NCBI RefSeq assembly: GCF_014837155.1
Contig: NZ_JACYHA010000004.1
Coordinates: 1 to 64,000, forward strand
Length of the DNA: 64,000 nt
Origin: Litchfieldia stipae
GTDB taxonomy: Bacteria; Bacillota; Bacilli; Bacillales; Bacillaceae_L
Reading direction: 5' to 3'
Shown: in pieces, positions 39,140 through 48,866 of the stretch
How positions within the stretch are numbered: position 1 is the stretch's first letter
How the letters are laid out: each line of letters begins with the position of its first letter
Position numbers and translations under genes: made by a program
Notes under the pieces: model-generated
Seen by the model: the letters and a program-made list of their open reading frames with translations, nothing else
What the model was told of the DNA's origin: nothing
Database searches by the model: none

Positions 39140-39308
39140 TAAAAAACCACCTTTTCCTTTTCTTTGAAAAATAGCTTATATATTCTTCTGATAATAAATA
39201 GTATAACACATTAAATGGAATATTCCATACTAATTATTCCTCATTTTATACGTATCGAAGTGAAAAAATGACGAATAATCTGTTGCCAAAAAACTTTAAC
39301 CATTCAGG

Positions 39309-39337
39309 TTGACACTGTATGTCTCGTACGTTATGAT
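39309..39337 (+). promoter_or_regulatory. Sigma-A promoter of metK
   Basis: TTGACA at 39309-39314, a 17-nt spacer and TATGAT at 39332-39337. It is a near-consensus sigma-A promoter, about 20 nt before the SAM riboswitch. Confidence 0.9.
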
Positions 39338-39354
39338 AGGTCATTGAACGGATA

Positions 39355-39572
39355 CTCTCTTATCCCGAGCTGGTGGAGGGACAGGCCCTATGAAACCCGG
39401 CAACCATTACTATTTGTGCAAATAAAAAGGTAGGATTCCTTCTATCTTATGTTTGAATTTCTATAGTGATAAGGTGCTAACCTGATGCAAGGCATTACGC
39501 TTTGAGCGATAAGAGTGAAAGGCGAGTACATGAGAATGAACCCTTTCCTACTATGAAGGAAAGGTTTTTTAT
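39355..39572 (+). promoter_or_regulatory. SAM-I (S-box) riboswitch controlling metK
   Basis: P1 arms CTCTTATC (39357) and GATAAGAG (39508). The conserved core reads GGTGGAGGGACAGGCCCTATG, split as GGTGGAGGGACAGG then CCCTATGAAACCCGGCAACC. AAGGTGCTAA and TGATGCAAGGC follow. A terminator (CCTTTCCT / AGGAAAGG plus six T) ends at about 39572. Excess SAM should stop transcription, lowering SAM synthetase. Confidence 0.97.
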
Positions 39573-39826
39573 ATATTCTCATGAAAAAGCGATTTACTTC
39601 GAGATATTCTTAGAGAAACGATAGCTAGTATACTGACACATTGTGATTTACATATATGATTTAGAGCAGAGGATTCACTTTCGCAATTTGTTTAGAGCGT
39701 TTTAGCAAAGTTTTCTTCATAAAATGGGATTAAGTTATGAATACTAAGGGAATGAGTACCGTATCTAAAACAATGTGAAATCAGTCCTGCTGATTTTCAC
39801 CATTTATAAAGGAGGAAGCGTTTGAC
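39573..39826. other. Leader between S-box terminator and metK
   Basis: About 250 bases without a gene. Just before the metK ribosome site lies a hairpin (GTGAAATCAG / CTGATTTTCAC, 39776-39801) ending 10 nt before AAAGGAGG. It may mark a second control or RNA-stability point; nothing else is clear. Confidence 0.5.
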
Positions 39827-41026
39827 ATGTCAAAAAAACGCCGTTTATTTACTTCAGAATCAGTTACAGAGGGACATCCGGATAAAATCTCTGACCAAAT
39901 TTCAGATTCAATCCTAGATGCGATTCTAACAAATGATCCGAATGCACGTGTAGCTTGCGAAACTTCAGTGACTACAGGATTAGTATTAGTTGCAGGTGAG
40001 ATTACAACTTCTACATATGTTGATATACCTAAGATTGTTCGTGAAACCATTCGCGGGATTGGTTATACGCGCGCTAAGTACGGATTTGATGCTGAAACCT
40101 GTGCTGTTTTAACTTCAATTGATGAGCAATCAGCAGATATCGCCATGGGGGTTGACCAAGCACTTGAAGCTCGCGAAGGACAAATGACTGATGAAGAAAT
40201 TGACGCGATTGGAGCAGGGGACCAAGGATTAATGTTTGGTTTTGCGATTAATGAAACAAAAGAGCTAATGCCTCTTCCGATTTCATTAGCACACAAACTA
40301 GCTCGTCGATTAACTGAAGTACGTAAAGAAGATATTCTTCCTTACCTACGTCCTGATGGAAAGACTCAAGTAACAGTTGAGTATGATGAAAATGATAAAC
40401 CAGTTCGAATCGATACAATCGTTATTTCAACTCAACATCATCCAGAGGTTTCATTAGAGCAAATTCAACGTAATATTAAGGAGCATGTGATTAATCCAGT
40501 TGTTCCTAGTGAATTAATCGATTCTGAGACTAAATATTTTATCAATCCAACTGGACGCTTTGTTATCGGTGGACCACAAGGGGATGCAGGCTTAACTGGG
40601 CGTAAGATCATCGTAGATACTTATGGTGGCTATGCTCGTCATGGTGGTGGAGCATTCTCAGGAAAAGATGCAACGAAGGTTGACCGTTCTGCAGCATATG
40701 CTGCTCGTTATGTAGCGAAAAACATCGTTGCTTCTGGATTAGCCGATAAATGTGAAGTTCAATTAGCCTATGCAATTGGTGTTGCACAACCAGTATCAAT
40801 TTCAATTGATACATTTGGAACTGGAAAAGTGTCAGAAGAAACGCTAGTAGAGGTGGTACGTAGTAATTTTGATTTACGTCCAGCGGGTATTATCAAAATG
40901 TTAGACCTTCGTCGCCCAATCTACAAGCAAACAGCAGCATATGGTCATTTCGGCCGTACAGACTTAGACCTACCATGGGAACGAACAGACAAAGCAGATG
41001 CACTAAAAGCTCAAGCATTACAATAA
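39827..41026 (+). CDS. metK: S-adenosylmethionine synthetase
   Basis: Makes SAM from methionine and ATP. Motifs are [19 protein letters not shown] (N-terminal ATP site, 19 residues), [12 protein letters not shown], and the P-loop-like [16 protein letters not shown]. 399 residues, standard. AAAGGAGG lies upstream. It is controlled by the S-box leader. The product supplies the methyl cycle, from which LuxS (27.5 kb) recycles the by-product. Confidence 0.97.
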   Translation: MSKKRRLFTSESVTEGHPDKISDQISDSILDAILTNDPNARVACETSVTTGLVLVAGEITTSTYVDIPKIVRETIRGIGYTRAKYGFDAETCAVLTSIDEQSADIAMGVDQALEAREGQMTDEEIDAIGAGDQGLMFGFAINETKELMPLPISLAHKLARRLTEVRKEDILPYLRPDGKTQVTVEYDENDKPVRIDTIVISTQHHPEVSLEQIQRNIKEHVINPVVPSELIDSETKYFINPTGRFVIGGPQGDAGLTGRKIIVDTYGGYARHGGGAFSGKDATKVDRSAAYAARYVAKNIVASGLADKCEVQLAYAIGVAQPVSISIDTFGTGKVSEETLVEVVRSNFDLRPAGIIKMLDLRRPIYKQTAAYGHFGRTDLDLPWERTDKADALKAQALQ

Positions 41027-41035
41027 TATAAAATC

Positions 41036-41071
41036 AAAAGAGTTGCACCCCCAGGGTACGACTCTTTTTTT
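41036..41071 (+). terminator. Terminator of metK
   Basis: Arms around AAAAGAGT...ACCC / GGGT...ACTCTTTT, followed by a T run. Copy C of the repeat starts immediately after. Confidence 0.8.
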
Positions 41072-41240
41072 AGGCTGTTTTCGTATATATTGTTGCTTTT
41101 AATACCCGCAGCCTGAATACACTCCGCGTCCTGTGGGGACACACGCATCCCAGGGGAGTCTTAAGTGTATTCAGTCTGCTAGAAATCTCATTCTCAATAA
41201 TTCATCTCAAAACAACAACAAACTTTGAGAAAACAACCTT
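41072..41240. mobile_element. MITE-like palindromic repeat, copy C (short form)
   Basis: Begins AGGCTGTTTTCGTATAT and ends GAAAACAACCTT. The inner palindrome GCAGCCTGAATACAC / GTGTATTCAGTCTGC has a shortened centre. Same orientation as copy A. This is one of the copies between codirectional genes (metK and asnB). Confidence 0.85.
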
Positions 41241-41397
41241 TTTTTATAAAAGAAGTTGAAGATTTTTTGTAACTTTTTGTAGAATAATTCGTCTTATTTA
41301 GTATTGGTTATGATACAATTTACTCTTGGTTACACTGTAATAATAAGTAATTAGTATGTGAACTAATGATATTTTGACAAAGAAGGTGAAGTCCAAC

Positions 41398-43296
41398 ATG
41401 TGTGGTTTCATAGGGTGTATACACGATCAAGAAACTGTCATTGATGAAAAGAAAAAAGTACAATTCGAAGATATGAATACAATCATCACTCATCGTGGTC
41501 CGGATGATGCGGGATACTATAATGATGAGCATATTCAATTCGGATTTAGGCGCTTAAGTATTATAGATATAGAGGCTGGACATCAGCCATTAACATATGA
41601 AAATGAGCGATATTGGATCATCTTCAATGGTGAAATCTACAACTATCTCGAGCTAAGACAAGAACTAGTCGACAAAGGCTTTGAATTTGCTACACACTGT
41701 GATACAGAAGTTATCATTGCGTTATATAGTGACATTAAAGAAAAAGCTGTAGAGAGATTAAGAGGAATGTTTGGGTTTGTTATTTGGGATAAACAGGAGA
41801 AAACTCTGTTTGGAGCTCGTGATCCCTTTGGAATTAAGCCTTTCTTTTATTATGAAACCGATGGGAAGACATACTTTGGTTCTGAAAAGAAAAGCATATT
41901 GTTAGCCTTAGAAAACGACATCTTAAATTATGATTCTCTACAATATTACTTAACTTATCAATTTGTACCAGAACCTGAAACCATGTCAGATGGAATTAAG
42001 AAGCTAGAGCCCGGTCATTATTTCACGAAAAAACTTGGTCAAAAGCTTGAAATCAAGACTTATTGGAAGGCTTCGTTTCAGCCAAAGCAAACAAGTGAAA
42101 CTCAATTGATCAAAGAGATTCGAGAAGCCCTCTATGATTCTGTGAAAATTCATATGAGAAGTGATGTTCCTGTTGGTTCATTCCTATCTGGAGGGATTGA
42201 TTCGTCAATCATTGTTTCGATTGCGAAGGAATTCCATCCAAGTATTAAAACGTTCTCCGTTGGATTTGAACGTGATGGATTTAGTGAAATTGATGTGGCT
42301 AAAGAAACTGCTAGTAAATTAGGAGTTGAGAATATTAGCTACAACATCACTCCTGAAGAGTATATGAAGGAATTACCGAAAATCATTTGGCATATGGATG
42401 ATCCACTTGCAGACCCTGCAGCAGTACCACTCTATTTTGTCGCAAGGGAAGCAAGAAAGCATGTAACAGTTGTTCTTTCAGGAGAAGGAGCAGATGAATT
42501 GTTTGGTGGGTATAATATATACCGTGAACCTCAGTCACTAGATGTATTTAACAAAATACCCACACCAGGTAAGGCAATGCTTCGCCAAATTGCTAGAATG
42601 TTACCTGAAGGTGTAAGAGGTAAGAGCTTTATTGAACGTGGTGTTACTCCAATGGAAGAACGTTACATTGGGAACGCCAAAATGTTCAATGAAGAGGAAA
42701 AGAAACAACTACTTAAGTCATATAAGGATGGTTTGGATTATACGAATATTACAGCTCCGTTTTATCAAGAAACAAGAGGTTATGAGCCTGTAAATCGGAT
42801 GCAATATATCGATATTCATACATGGTTACGAGGTGATATTCTATTAAAAGCTGATAAAATGACAATGGCCCACTCCTTAGAGCTCCGAGTTCCTTTCTTA
42901 GATAAAGCTGTGTTCGATGTAGCATCAAAGATAGCACCGGAGTTGAAAACAGCAAATAATACGACTAAGTATATTCTTCGAAAAGCTGTTGAAGGGATTG
43001 TCCCAGATCATGTGCTAGATCGTAAGAAGCTTGGATTCCCTGTTCCTATTAGACATTGGTTGAAAAACGAAATGCATGATTGGGCAGTGAACATTATAAA
43101 TCAAAGTGATACCTCTCACTTGTTTAATAAAAATGTCATTTTAAACCTGTTAGACGAACATTGTAAAGGAAAGTTTGACCATAGCCGTAAAATATGGACA
43201 GTTCTTATCTTCATGATTTGGCATCAGGTGTATATCGAAAAGGTCTATGACTTCACAGACATCTATAAAGAAACAAAAGCACCAGCAGGCGTATGA
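41398..43296 (+). CDS. asnB: Asparagine synthetase (glutamine-hydrolysing)
   Basis: Transfers glutamine amide nitrogen to aspartate. The Ntn glutaminase domain starts at Cys2 (MCGFIGC), which must be the mature N-terminus, so the ATG at 41398 is required. It includes IFNGEIYNY and RGPDD. The synthetase domain has the PP-loop SFLSGGIDSSIIVSIA and SGEGADELFGGY. 632 residues, the B. subtilis AsnB length. AAGGTG lies about 10 nt upstream. Preceded by repeat copy C; a possible promoter is TTGAAG-N18-TAGAAT near 41252-41285. Confidence 0.95.
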   Translation: MCGFIGCIHDQETVIDEKKKVQFEDMNTIITHRGPDDAGYYNDEHIQFGFRRLSIIDIEAGHQPLTYENERYWIIFNGEIYNYLELRQELVDKGFEFATHCDTEVIIALYSDIKEKAVERLRGMFGFVIWDKQEKTLFGARDPFGIKPFFYYETDGKTYFGSEKKSILLALENDILNYDSLQYYLTYQFVPEPETMSDGIKKLEPGHYFTKKLGQKLEIKTYWKASFQPKQTSETQLIKEIREALYDSVKIHMRSDVPVGSFLSGGIDSSIIVSIAKEFHPSIKTFSVGFERDGFSEIDVAKETASKLGVENISYNITPEEYMKELPKIIWHMDDPLADPAAVPLYFVAREARKHVTVVLSGEGADELFGGYNIYREPQSLDVFNKIPTPGKAMLRQIARMLPEGVRGKSFIERGVTPMEERYIGNAKMFNEEEKKQLLKSYKDGLDYTNITAPFYQETRGYEPVNRMQYIDIHTWLRGDILLKADKMTMAHSLELRVPFLDKAVFDVASKIAPELKTANNTTKYILRKAVEGIVPDHVLDRKKLGFPVPIRHWLKNEMHDWAVNIINQSDTSHLFNKNVILNLLDEHCKGKFDHSRKIWTVLIFMIWHQVYIEKVYDFTDIYKETKAPAGV

Positions 43297-43311
43297 AATA
43301 ACTAATTGCAA

Positions 43312-43482
43312 AGCCGCAGATTGAATACACTCCGCGTCCTGCGGGGTGACCGGTGAGCCTCCTCGTCGCTAAAGCTCCTGTGGGGTCTCACTTTGGCCAC
43401 GCATCCCGCGGGAGTCTCCGTGTATTCAATCTGCTAGATGCATCAATTTATTTATGTCTAATACAACAATCTTTGACAGCCA
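43312..43482. mobile_element. MITE-like palindromic repeat, copy D (long centre, worn ends)
   Basis: Inner palindrome GCAGATTGAATACAC / GTGTATTCAATCTGC with compensating changes on both arms, and the long GC-rich centre. The right end resembles GACAGCC but the left terminal repeat is lost. Between convergent asnB and the C39 gene. Confidence 0.8.
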
Positions 43483-43498
43483 AATTCAAAAAGCCAAT

Positions 43499-43531
43499 TA
43501 AAAAATCACGTACTAATCATAGTACGTGATT
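43499..43531 (-). terminator. Terminator of the C39-like peptidase gene
   Basis: Arms AATCACGTACTA / TAGTACGTGATT with a four-base loop, followed on the minus strand by TTTTTTAATTGG. The stem covers the stop codon at 43513-43515. Confidence 0.9.
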
Positions 43532-44382
43532 GCTTGTCTTCCCATTTGCACCCATGATTTGATGAAATCATCCTTGGGTGCTTTTTTGTTTTTAGTCCCT
43601 TTTTGTGGATCATTAAAATAGATATAATGTTCATCGTATCCAGTAATTAACACTGAATGCTCTTTATACGTAATGTCAATGACACCGTCATTTGTATGCC
43701 AGGTTTGAAAAAGTGATGACGGAAGCTCTTTATAATGAACATTTGTAATCACCCATACAGGCTTTTCATCAGAAAGATGCTTTTGTACCTCTTCAAAATC
43801 CTTTCCAGTTAAATCGATGATTCGATCTGGTAGGTAAACATTTGCTAATACTGCGATGGGGCGATGATAGACTCCAAAACCAGGATTATTAAATGAATAC
43901 ATATCACCAACAAAGCCAAAATTAGGATTGCCAAAATAGATCTTCCCATTCTCCTTTTTATAAGGAGTTGGGTCCTTTTTTACTTCCTTAGCAAGTGTCA
44001 TTTTATCAATCTTTACTCCTGCATGTTGAAGTAACATCGCTAAGCTTGTCACTTCACATCCGCGAGGAAGCTCAGGAAATTGTTTAATGACAGGTGCATC
44101 AATCAACACTGATTTTTTTATCTGAGATTCTCTAGCTTCAGCGTGCGCTACGACAGCTTCAATTGGTTCAATGACGTGCACTTGAGTGCCGCTTTTGTTA
44201 ATGCTTGTACTGAGTAACTGCCAGTCCATATTTCGGACGAAAAGACTACTGAATAACCCAAAGAACAATATCGTGTAGATGGTTGCCAAGCGTGTGAATC
44301 GCTTAGTCCCTTTTTGGGTTAAAATATATATAATTAGAGCTACTGTCACGAGCCCTGATAAAAGAACTAAAGCAATTGTCAT
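43513..44382 (-). CDS. C39-family peptidase-like membrane-anchored protein
   Basis: 289 residues. Two N-terminal membrane segments (about residues 1-20 and 30-50) anchor an external Peptidase_C39_2 domain with Cys in LPRGCEVTSLAMLLQ, His in KEHSVLITGYD and Asp/Asn in YIYFNDPQ. The ATG at 44382 follows AAGGAG by 7 nt; the longer open frame to 44445 lacks this. Related Bacillus proteins (YvpB type) have no proven substrate. Its terminator overlaps the stop codon. Confidence 0.85.
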   Translation of the reverse strand: MTIALVLLSGLVTVALIIYILTQKGTKRFTRLATIYTILFFGLFSSLFVRNMDWQLLSTSINKSGTQVHVIEPIEAVVAHAEARESQIKKSVLIDAPVIKQFPELPRGCEVTSLAMLLQHAGVKIDKMTLAKEVKKDPTPYKKENGKIYFGNPNFGFVGDMYSFNNPGFGVYHRPIAVLANVYLPDRIIDLTGKDFEEVQKHLSDEKPVWVITNVHYKELPSSLFQTWHTNDGVIDITYKEHSVLITGYDEHYIYFNDPQKGTKNKKAPKDDFIKSWVQMGRQAITYYD

Positions 44383-44484
44383 TCTACTACTCCTTATTGG
44401 TATAGTTCTCTTATATCTTACCATGATTTCGATCTTAACAATCAAAAAAAGTGCTTCCTTTTAAAGGTAGCACTAGCAGTTAAA

Positions 44485-45630
44485 TTACGCATATTTCATT
44501 GCTTCTTCGGAATGAATAACATCATCGTATTGCAATAATAATTCATCAAAAATGACTTCCCATGATTGTGTCAGTGCATAGTCTCTTCCAGCAGTTCCCA
44601 TCTTATATCGTAATTGCTCGTTGTTAATAAGTGTACTTATTGCAACACAAAATTCGTCAACTTCAGCTGGTGTACAAAGAAAGCCATTTGTCTCGTGACG
44701 GACAATGCTTTTCACACCTCCAGCATTTGCGGCGATGACAGGTGTACCAGATGCCAGTGCTTCAAGAACGACATTGCCAAATGTTTCAGTTGTAGATGGG
44801 AATACGAATACGTCAGATCCTGAGTACACATTTGCTAATTCCTCTCCGTTTAAGAACCCGGCAAAGGTCATATTCGCTGGAGCGTCTTTCATCATTTCTT
44901 CCTTTGATGGGCCATCACCCACAATCAACCAGTGAACCTTACTTTGGATTGAATTTGGTAGTGAGTGTGTAATCTTCATCAATGTCTTAACGTCTTTTTC
45001 AGGAGCTAATCGACCTACATACGTCAGAATGTAAGGAGCGTTAATATGATACTTTTGAGAAATCAAGGATTTAGTGTCCTTTGGTTGAAATTGATTACAA
45101 TCGATTCCTCTTGGCCAGATACTTAAGTGGAGGAACCCATGCTTTTTTAATTGATTCAATGTTTCCTTAGAAGGTACGAATATTCTTTTGAATGACCTAT
45201 GAAACCAGTGCATATATTTCCATAATAGCTTTGAGAGGAATTGCAGGTCATAAAAATCTAAATATTGATCAAAATCAGTATGGTAAGAACCGACAACCGG
45301 AATGTTGAGTTTTTTTGAAAAATGTAAACCAGTCAAGCCTAAATTAAATGGAGTTGCAATGTGAATTAAATCAGGTTTGAATTTTTGCAGCTCGGATTTG
45401 ATGGAAGGTAGATTCGGTAGTCCCATTCTACAGTCAGGGTACAAGAAAAATGGCAGACTTGTAAAACGGAGGATTTGCTGCTCGAATAATGGTTTATTCG
45501 TACTCTCAGGTGCAAAAACTCGATATTCAATTCCTTTAGAATCCAAATAATCTGTTAAGCGTTTTAATGTTCTTGCCACCCCATTAACATCAGGAGCAAA
45601 TGTGTCTGTGAAAATCGCGATTTTTTTCAT
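44485..45630 (-). CDS. GT4-family glycosyltransferase
   Basis: 381 residues with a GT-B fold. N-terminal Glyco_transf_4 domain begins MKKIAIFTDTFAPDVNGVAR; acceptor region YHTDFDQYL; C-terminal domain has YVGRLAPEKDVKTL and the nucleotide-sugar motif FPSTTETFGNVVLEALASG. It resembles mannosyl- or glucosyltransferases acting on lipid acceptors (MgtA/PimB type), but substrate cannot be read. GGAGGGGGA precedes the ATG. It is 25 nt downstream of a PAP2 phosphatase gene, suggesting joint work in envelope lipid metabolism. Confidence 0.88.
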   Translation of the reverse strand: MKKIAIFTDTFAPDVNGVARTLKRLTDYLDSKGIEYRVFAPESTNKPLFEQQILRFTSLPFFLYPDCRMGLPNLPSIKSELQKFKPDLIHIATPFNLGLTGLHFSKKLNIPVVGSYHTDFDQYLDFYDLQFLSKLLWKYMHWFHRSFKRIFVPSKETLNQLKKHGFLHLSIWPRGIDCNQFQPKDTKSLISQKYHINAPYILTYVGRLAPEKDVKTLMKITHSLPNSIQSKVHWLIVGDGPSKEEMMKDAPANMTFAGFLNGEELANVYSGSDVFVFPSTTETFGNVVLEALASGTPVIAANAGGVKSIVRHETNGFLCTPAEVDEFCVAISTLINNEQLRYKMGTAGRDYALTQSWEVIFDELLLQYDDVIHSEEAMKYA

Positions 45631-45655
45631 TGTCCCCCTCCTAAGAAAGTCGTTG

Positions 45656-46210
45656 TTAGACCGAGAAAATAGTTGGGTAAGAAATGATGAAGGAATTTGC
45701 TAGAAATCCAATTGATGTACCGAGTAAGCTTCCGGCTAGTACATCTGAAGGGTAATGTAAACCTAGATATACTCTAGAAATCCCAACTAAGCATGCGAGC
45801 GGAAGTAAGAAAATAGTTGTTACTGGATAACTTAAAATGATAGGAATAATTAATGAAAAGATTGCAGTAGTGTGACCTGAAGGAAATGAATGATCCTTTA
45901 AAGGATTCTTTTGATGCTTAGCCCTTTCTAAGGTCAAATAAGGTCGAGTTCGGGGATATAGCTTTTTAATAATCATGACAGGGATGTGACTTACACTTAA
46001 AGAAATTGCACATCCAATACCAGTGATGCGGAGCTGATCAGTTGATAGGAAAAGGATGATAAGACATGTGATGATTGTAAATGTAGCCCCTCCAGCATGT
46101 GTTAATGTTCGGAAAAATAGGTTTAACCCCTTTACATCATAATGCTTGTTAACCATGCGAAACATCTGGCATTCTGCAGTATAGCAGGTAAGAAGCAATT
46201 TACTTAACAT
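45656..46210 (-). CDS. PAP2-family membrane phosphatase
   Basis: Membrane lipid phosphatase family (undecaprenyl-diphosphate or phosphatidate phosphatase type). The three motifs are KKLYPRTRPY, the SFPSGHTTA box and SRVYLGLHYPSD. About five to six membrane segments. The start is uncertain: ATG 46210 gives an N-terminus (AECQMFRMVNKHYD) like the relatives I recall and has GGGG upstream, but open frame runs to 46342 through a hairpin that looks like the ytoA terminator. About 184 residues. It precedes the glycosyltransferase. Confidence 0.83.
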   Translation of the reverse strand: MLSKLLLTCYTAECQMFRMVNKHYDVKGLNLFFRTLTHAGGATFTIITCLIILFLSTDQLRITGIGCAISLSVSHIPVMIIKKLYPRTRPYLTLERAKHQKNPLKDHSFPSGHTTAIFSLIIPIILSYPVTTIFLLPLACLVGISRVYLGLHYPSDVLAGSLLGTSIGFLANSFIISYPTIFSV

Positions 46211-46301
46211 ATTCCCTAGCCCCCAAACAATTCGTTGATTTAATCCCAATTGTACTAGAGCCATATTGAAGAAATAATAAAGTGATGTAAAGTTAAGGTA
46301 A

Positions 46302-46345
46302 AATATAGGATGAGTGGAAGAGTGAGCTTTCACCCACTCCATTCA
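46302..46345 (-). terminator. Probable terminator of ytoA
   Basis: On the minus strand, GAGTGG / CCACTC outer arms with an inner GTGA / TCAC pair, followed by ATCCTATATTTT. It starts about 10 nt past the ytoA stop and lies within the over-extended reading frame of the PAP2 gene. Confidence 0.55.
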
Positions 46346-46352
46346 AACTAAT

Positions 46353-46865
46353 CTATTGTTGTAATGACTTATAATATTGTCCCTTTTCGACATATTCAGA
46401 ACGAATACGATCCATATCTTTTTTATCCTCTTCTGTTAATGACCGGACGACTTTCGCGGGTCTTCCAAGAGCTAGAGAGTGAGGGGGAATCTTTTTTCCA
46501 GGAGGAACAAGACTTCCTGCTCCAATAAAGGCTCCTTCTCCAATTTCAGCTCCATCAAGAATAATTGAGCCCATGCCGATTAATGCTTCTTTTCTTATAA
46601 TAGAACTATGTAGTATTACTTGATGTCCAATCGTGACGTCATCCTCAATCAGAAGAGTCTTATTTGGACTTTGATGCAGACAAGAGTTGTCTTGGATATT
46701 GACTCTATTTCCTATAACAGTTGGTGCAACATCTCCCCGAATAACGGTGTTGAACCAGATTGAGCTTTCGTCTCCAATCGTCACATCTCCAGAAATGGTA
46801 ACAAAGTCAGCAATAAAAGCTGAGTCAGAAATAGTAGGGTGTTTATCTTTATATGGATAAATCAT
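46353..46865 (-). CDS. ytoA: Gamma-carbonic anhydrase-like hexapeptide protein YtoA
   Basis: Left-handed beta-helix protein of the gamma-carbonic anhydrase family (YrdA/YtoA group). Metal His residues are in [10 protein letters not shown] and an earlier NSCLHQS. Hexapeptide repeats span residues 15-135 ([20 protein letters not shown]). 170 residues. The ATG at 46865 follows GAGGTGG; the GTG at 46874 is in that site. Carbonic anhydrase activity in this group is often weak or unproven. Divergent from ytpA. Confidence 0.92.
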   Translation of the reverse strand: MIYPYKDKHPTISDSAFIADFVTISGDVTIGDESSIWFNTVIRGDVAPTVIGNRVNIQDNSCLHQSPNKTLLIEDDVTIGHQVILHSSIIRKEALIGMGSIILDGAEIGEGAFIGAGSLVPPGKKIPPHSLALGRPAKVVRSLTEEDKKDMDRIRSEYVEKGQYYKSLQQ

Positions 46866-46976
46866 GAACTCCACCTCTTTTAGTTGAATTATTAATAAAA
46901 ATCATCTAAGTTAAGTTTATCACTTTTTTATTTGTCCATTTAAAAGATTTTCAAATAAAGAAGGAGGTTTTTTCAG

Positions 46977-47753
46977 ATGTGGAAATGGGAAGCTGAAAAT
47001 GCGGTTGGTGTAGTCGTTATTATTCATGGTGCAAATGAACATCATGGGAGATATAAATGGTTAACAAAGCAATGGGTGGATAATGGGTTTCATGTATTAA
47101 TTGGAGACCTTCCTGGACAAGGAGAGGTAACTAAGAAACAACGTGGCCATATTGAACGTTTTGAAGAGTATCTTGATGAGATTGAGAAGTGGGTAAAGGA
47201 AGCATTTACTTACCATTTACCGACTTTTCTTCTTGGACATAGTATGGGTGGATTAATTTCAATTCGTACCCTCCAAGAAAGAAAATTGCCGGTACATGGC
47301 GTTATTCTTTCTTCTCCATGTTTGGGATTAGTCGACCCACCTTCATTTGGATTAGATGTCTTAACAAAATTTCTGAATATCACCATTCCAAAATTAAGGG
47401 TAGATAGTGGAGTTTCGATTGATAAGGCTACTAGAAATGATGTTTTACTGAGTGAAAACATCGACCCTCTTTATGTAAAGAAAGTGTCAGTTAGATGGTA
47501 TCGAGAGCTAAATCATGCAATGAAAATGGCACATAAACAAGTTAAAAAGCTACCTGATATCCCATTATTGGTGCTTCAAGGTGGAGATGATAAAATCGTT
47601 AATAAGAAATCGGTACTATACTGGTTTAATTTAGTAAATAATAAGGAAAAAGTGTATAAGGAATATCCTGAGCTTTTCCATGAGGTATTTAATGAACCAG
47701 AAAGAGATGAAGTGTTTCGTTATGCCCTACAATTTGTAAAGAATATAATATAG
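46977..47753 (+). CDS. ytpA: Alpha/beta hydrolase YtpA (lysophospholipase-like)
   Basis: Monoacylglycerol-lipase type fold with IIHGANEHHGRYKWL, nucleophile elbow LLGHSMGGLISI, Asp in LVLQGGDDKIV and His in YPELFHEVFNEPE. B. subtilis YtpA is a lysophospholipase linked to the phospholipid antibiotic bacilysocin. 258 residues. GAAGGAGG lies upstream. It is followed at 28 nt by ytpB, as in B. subtilis. Confidence 0.92.
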   Translation: MWKWEAENAVGVVVIIHGANEHHGRYKWLTKQWVDNGFHVLIGDLPGQGEVTKKQRGHIERFEEYLDEIEKWVKEAFTYHLPTFLLGHSMGGLISIRTLQERKLPVHGVILSSPCLGLVDPPSFGLDVLTKFLNITIPKLRVDSGVSIDKATRNDVLLSENIDPLYVKKVSVRWYRELNHAMKMAHKQVKKLPDIPLLVLQGGDDKIVNKKSVLYWFNLVNNKEKVYKEYPELFHEVFNEPERDEVFRYALQFVKNII

Positions 47754-47781
47754 TAATACAACATGAAATGTGGTGATTTTT

Positions 47782-48861
47782 TTGAAGGTACCAACACATC
47801 CCTTTCCATTAATGGGGAAGGTTTATAATGAAGTTCTGCCAACAGTACATAAATATTTAGCCTATTGGCGTGAAAAAGCAGAACAGATTCCAAATGAAGA
47901 GCTTCGCAATCAAGCATTAGCAAGCATCGATTCCAAATCCTTTCATTGTGAAGGTGGTTCAATTATGGCGATCCTCGCACATGACGAGTTGGAGGAATGT
48001 ATTAAATTTATTGTTGCCTATCAAACGATTAGTGATTATCTGGATAATCTTTGTGACAGGAGTACATCATTAGATCCAACTGACTTCCGGGCTCTACATG
48101 AATCAATGCCACATGCACTAACAATTGGTCAACAGACGACTAATTATTATCGGTATCGTGATGAGCAGGATGATGGTGGCTATTTAAGTGATTTGGTATA
48201 TGCATGCCAGGAATCCTTAGCTAATGCTAAGCATTATGATAAGATCGTCGCTCATTTACATGAACTGGTTGGCTATTATTGTGACCTACAGGTTCATAAG
48301 CATGTTCAAGTGGAAGAACGAGTCCCTCGATTAGAGCAATGGTTTGAGAATCACAAATCATTATTACCAGAGATGGAGTGGTACGAGTTTTCGGCTTGTT
48401 CTGGTTCTACTCTAGGGATCTTCTGTTTGGTCGCTCATGCTTTCCAATCAGAATTTGATGAAGAAGTGGCTGGGAGGATAAGAAGTGGTTACTTCCCCTA
48501 TATCCAAGGGCTTCATATCATGTTAGATTATTTAATTGATCAAGAAGAGGACATTAAGGGTGGAGATTTGAATTTTTGCTTCTATTATCCACATGAGGAG
48601 AAGCTAATTGCACGCTTAAAGCACTTTGTTTCTGAAGCAGACAAGCATATCAAAGGGCTGCCAAATGAAAAATTTCATAAATTAATCAATCGAGGCTTGC
48701 TCGGTATCTACTTATCTGATGAGAAAGTAAGAAAACAAAAGAAGGTATCTCAAATCGCAAAAGAAATGATTAGATGTGGAGGCGGAACATCGCTATTCTT
48801 TTACATGAATGGTCGAGCATATCGAACCTTTCAAAAAGTTTCTTTAGCCTTTGGGCGCTAA
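47782..48861 (+). CDS. ytpB: Tetraprenyl-beta-curcumene synthase YtpB
   Basis: Large-type terpene synthase (DUF2600) that makes tetraprenyl-beta-curcumene from heptaprenyl diphosphate; products have been linked to sporulation and spore properties. Conserved segments are FHCEGGSIMAIL, QTISDYLDNLCDRSTSLDP, DEQDDGGYLSDLV, YEFSACSGSTLGIFCLVAHA and LLGIYLSDEKVRKQKK. TTG at 47782 aligns with the B. subtilis start (KVPTHPFPLM versus TIPTSVIPLM) and has GGTGA about 7 nt upstream; an open GTG lies at 47770. 359 residues. The prenyl donor is shared with menaquinone synthesis. Confidence 0.92.
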   Translation: MKVPTHPFPLMGKVYNEVLPTVHKYLAYWREKAEQIPNEELRNQALASIDSKSFHCEGGSIMAILAHDELEECIKFIVAYQTISDYLDNLCDRSTSLDPTDFRALHESMPHALTIGQQTTNYYRYRDEQDDGGYLSDLVYACQESLANAKHYDKIVAHLHELVGYYCDLQVHKHVQVEERVPRLEQWFENHKSLLPEMEWYEFSACSGSTLGIFCLVAHAFQSEFDEEVAGRIRSGYFPYIQGLHIMLDYLIDQEEDIKGGDLNFCFYYPHEEKLIARLKHFVSEADKHIKGLPNEKFHKLINRGLLGIYLSDEKVRKQKKVSQIAKEMIRCGGGTSLFFYMNGRAYRTFQKVSLAFGR

Positions 48862-48866
48862 AAAAA

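Noticed and set aside
46211-46342. Start of the PAP2 gene at 46342
   Set aside because: It would run through a hairpin that looks like the ytoA terminator and has no ribosome site; the N-terminus at 46210 resembles relatives. Not fully certain.
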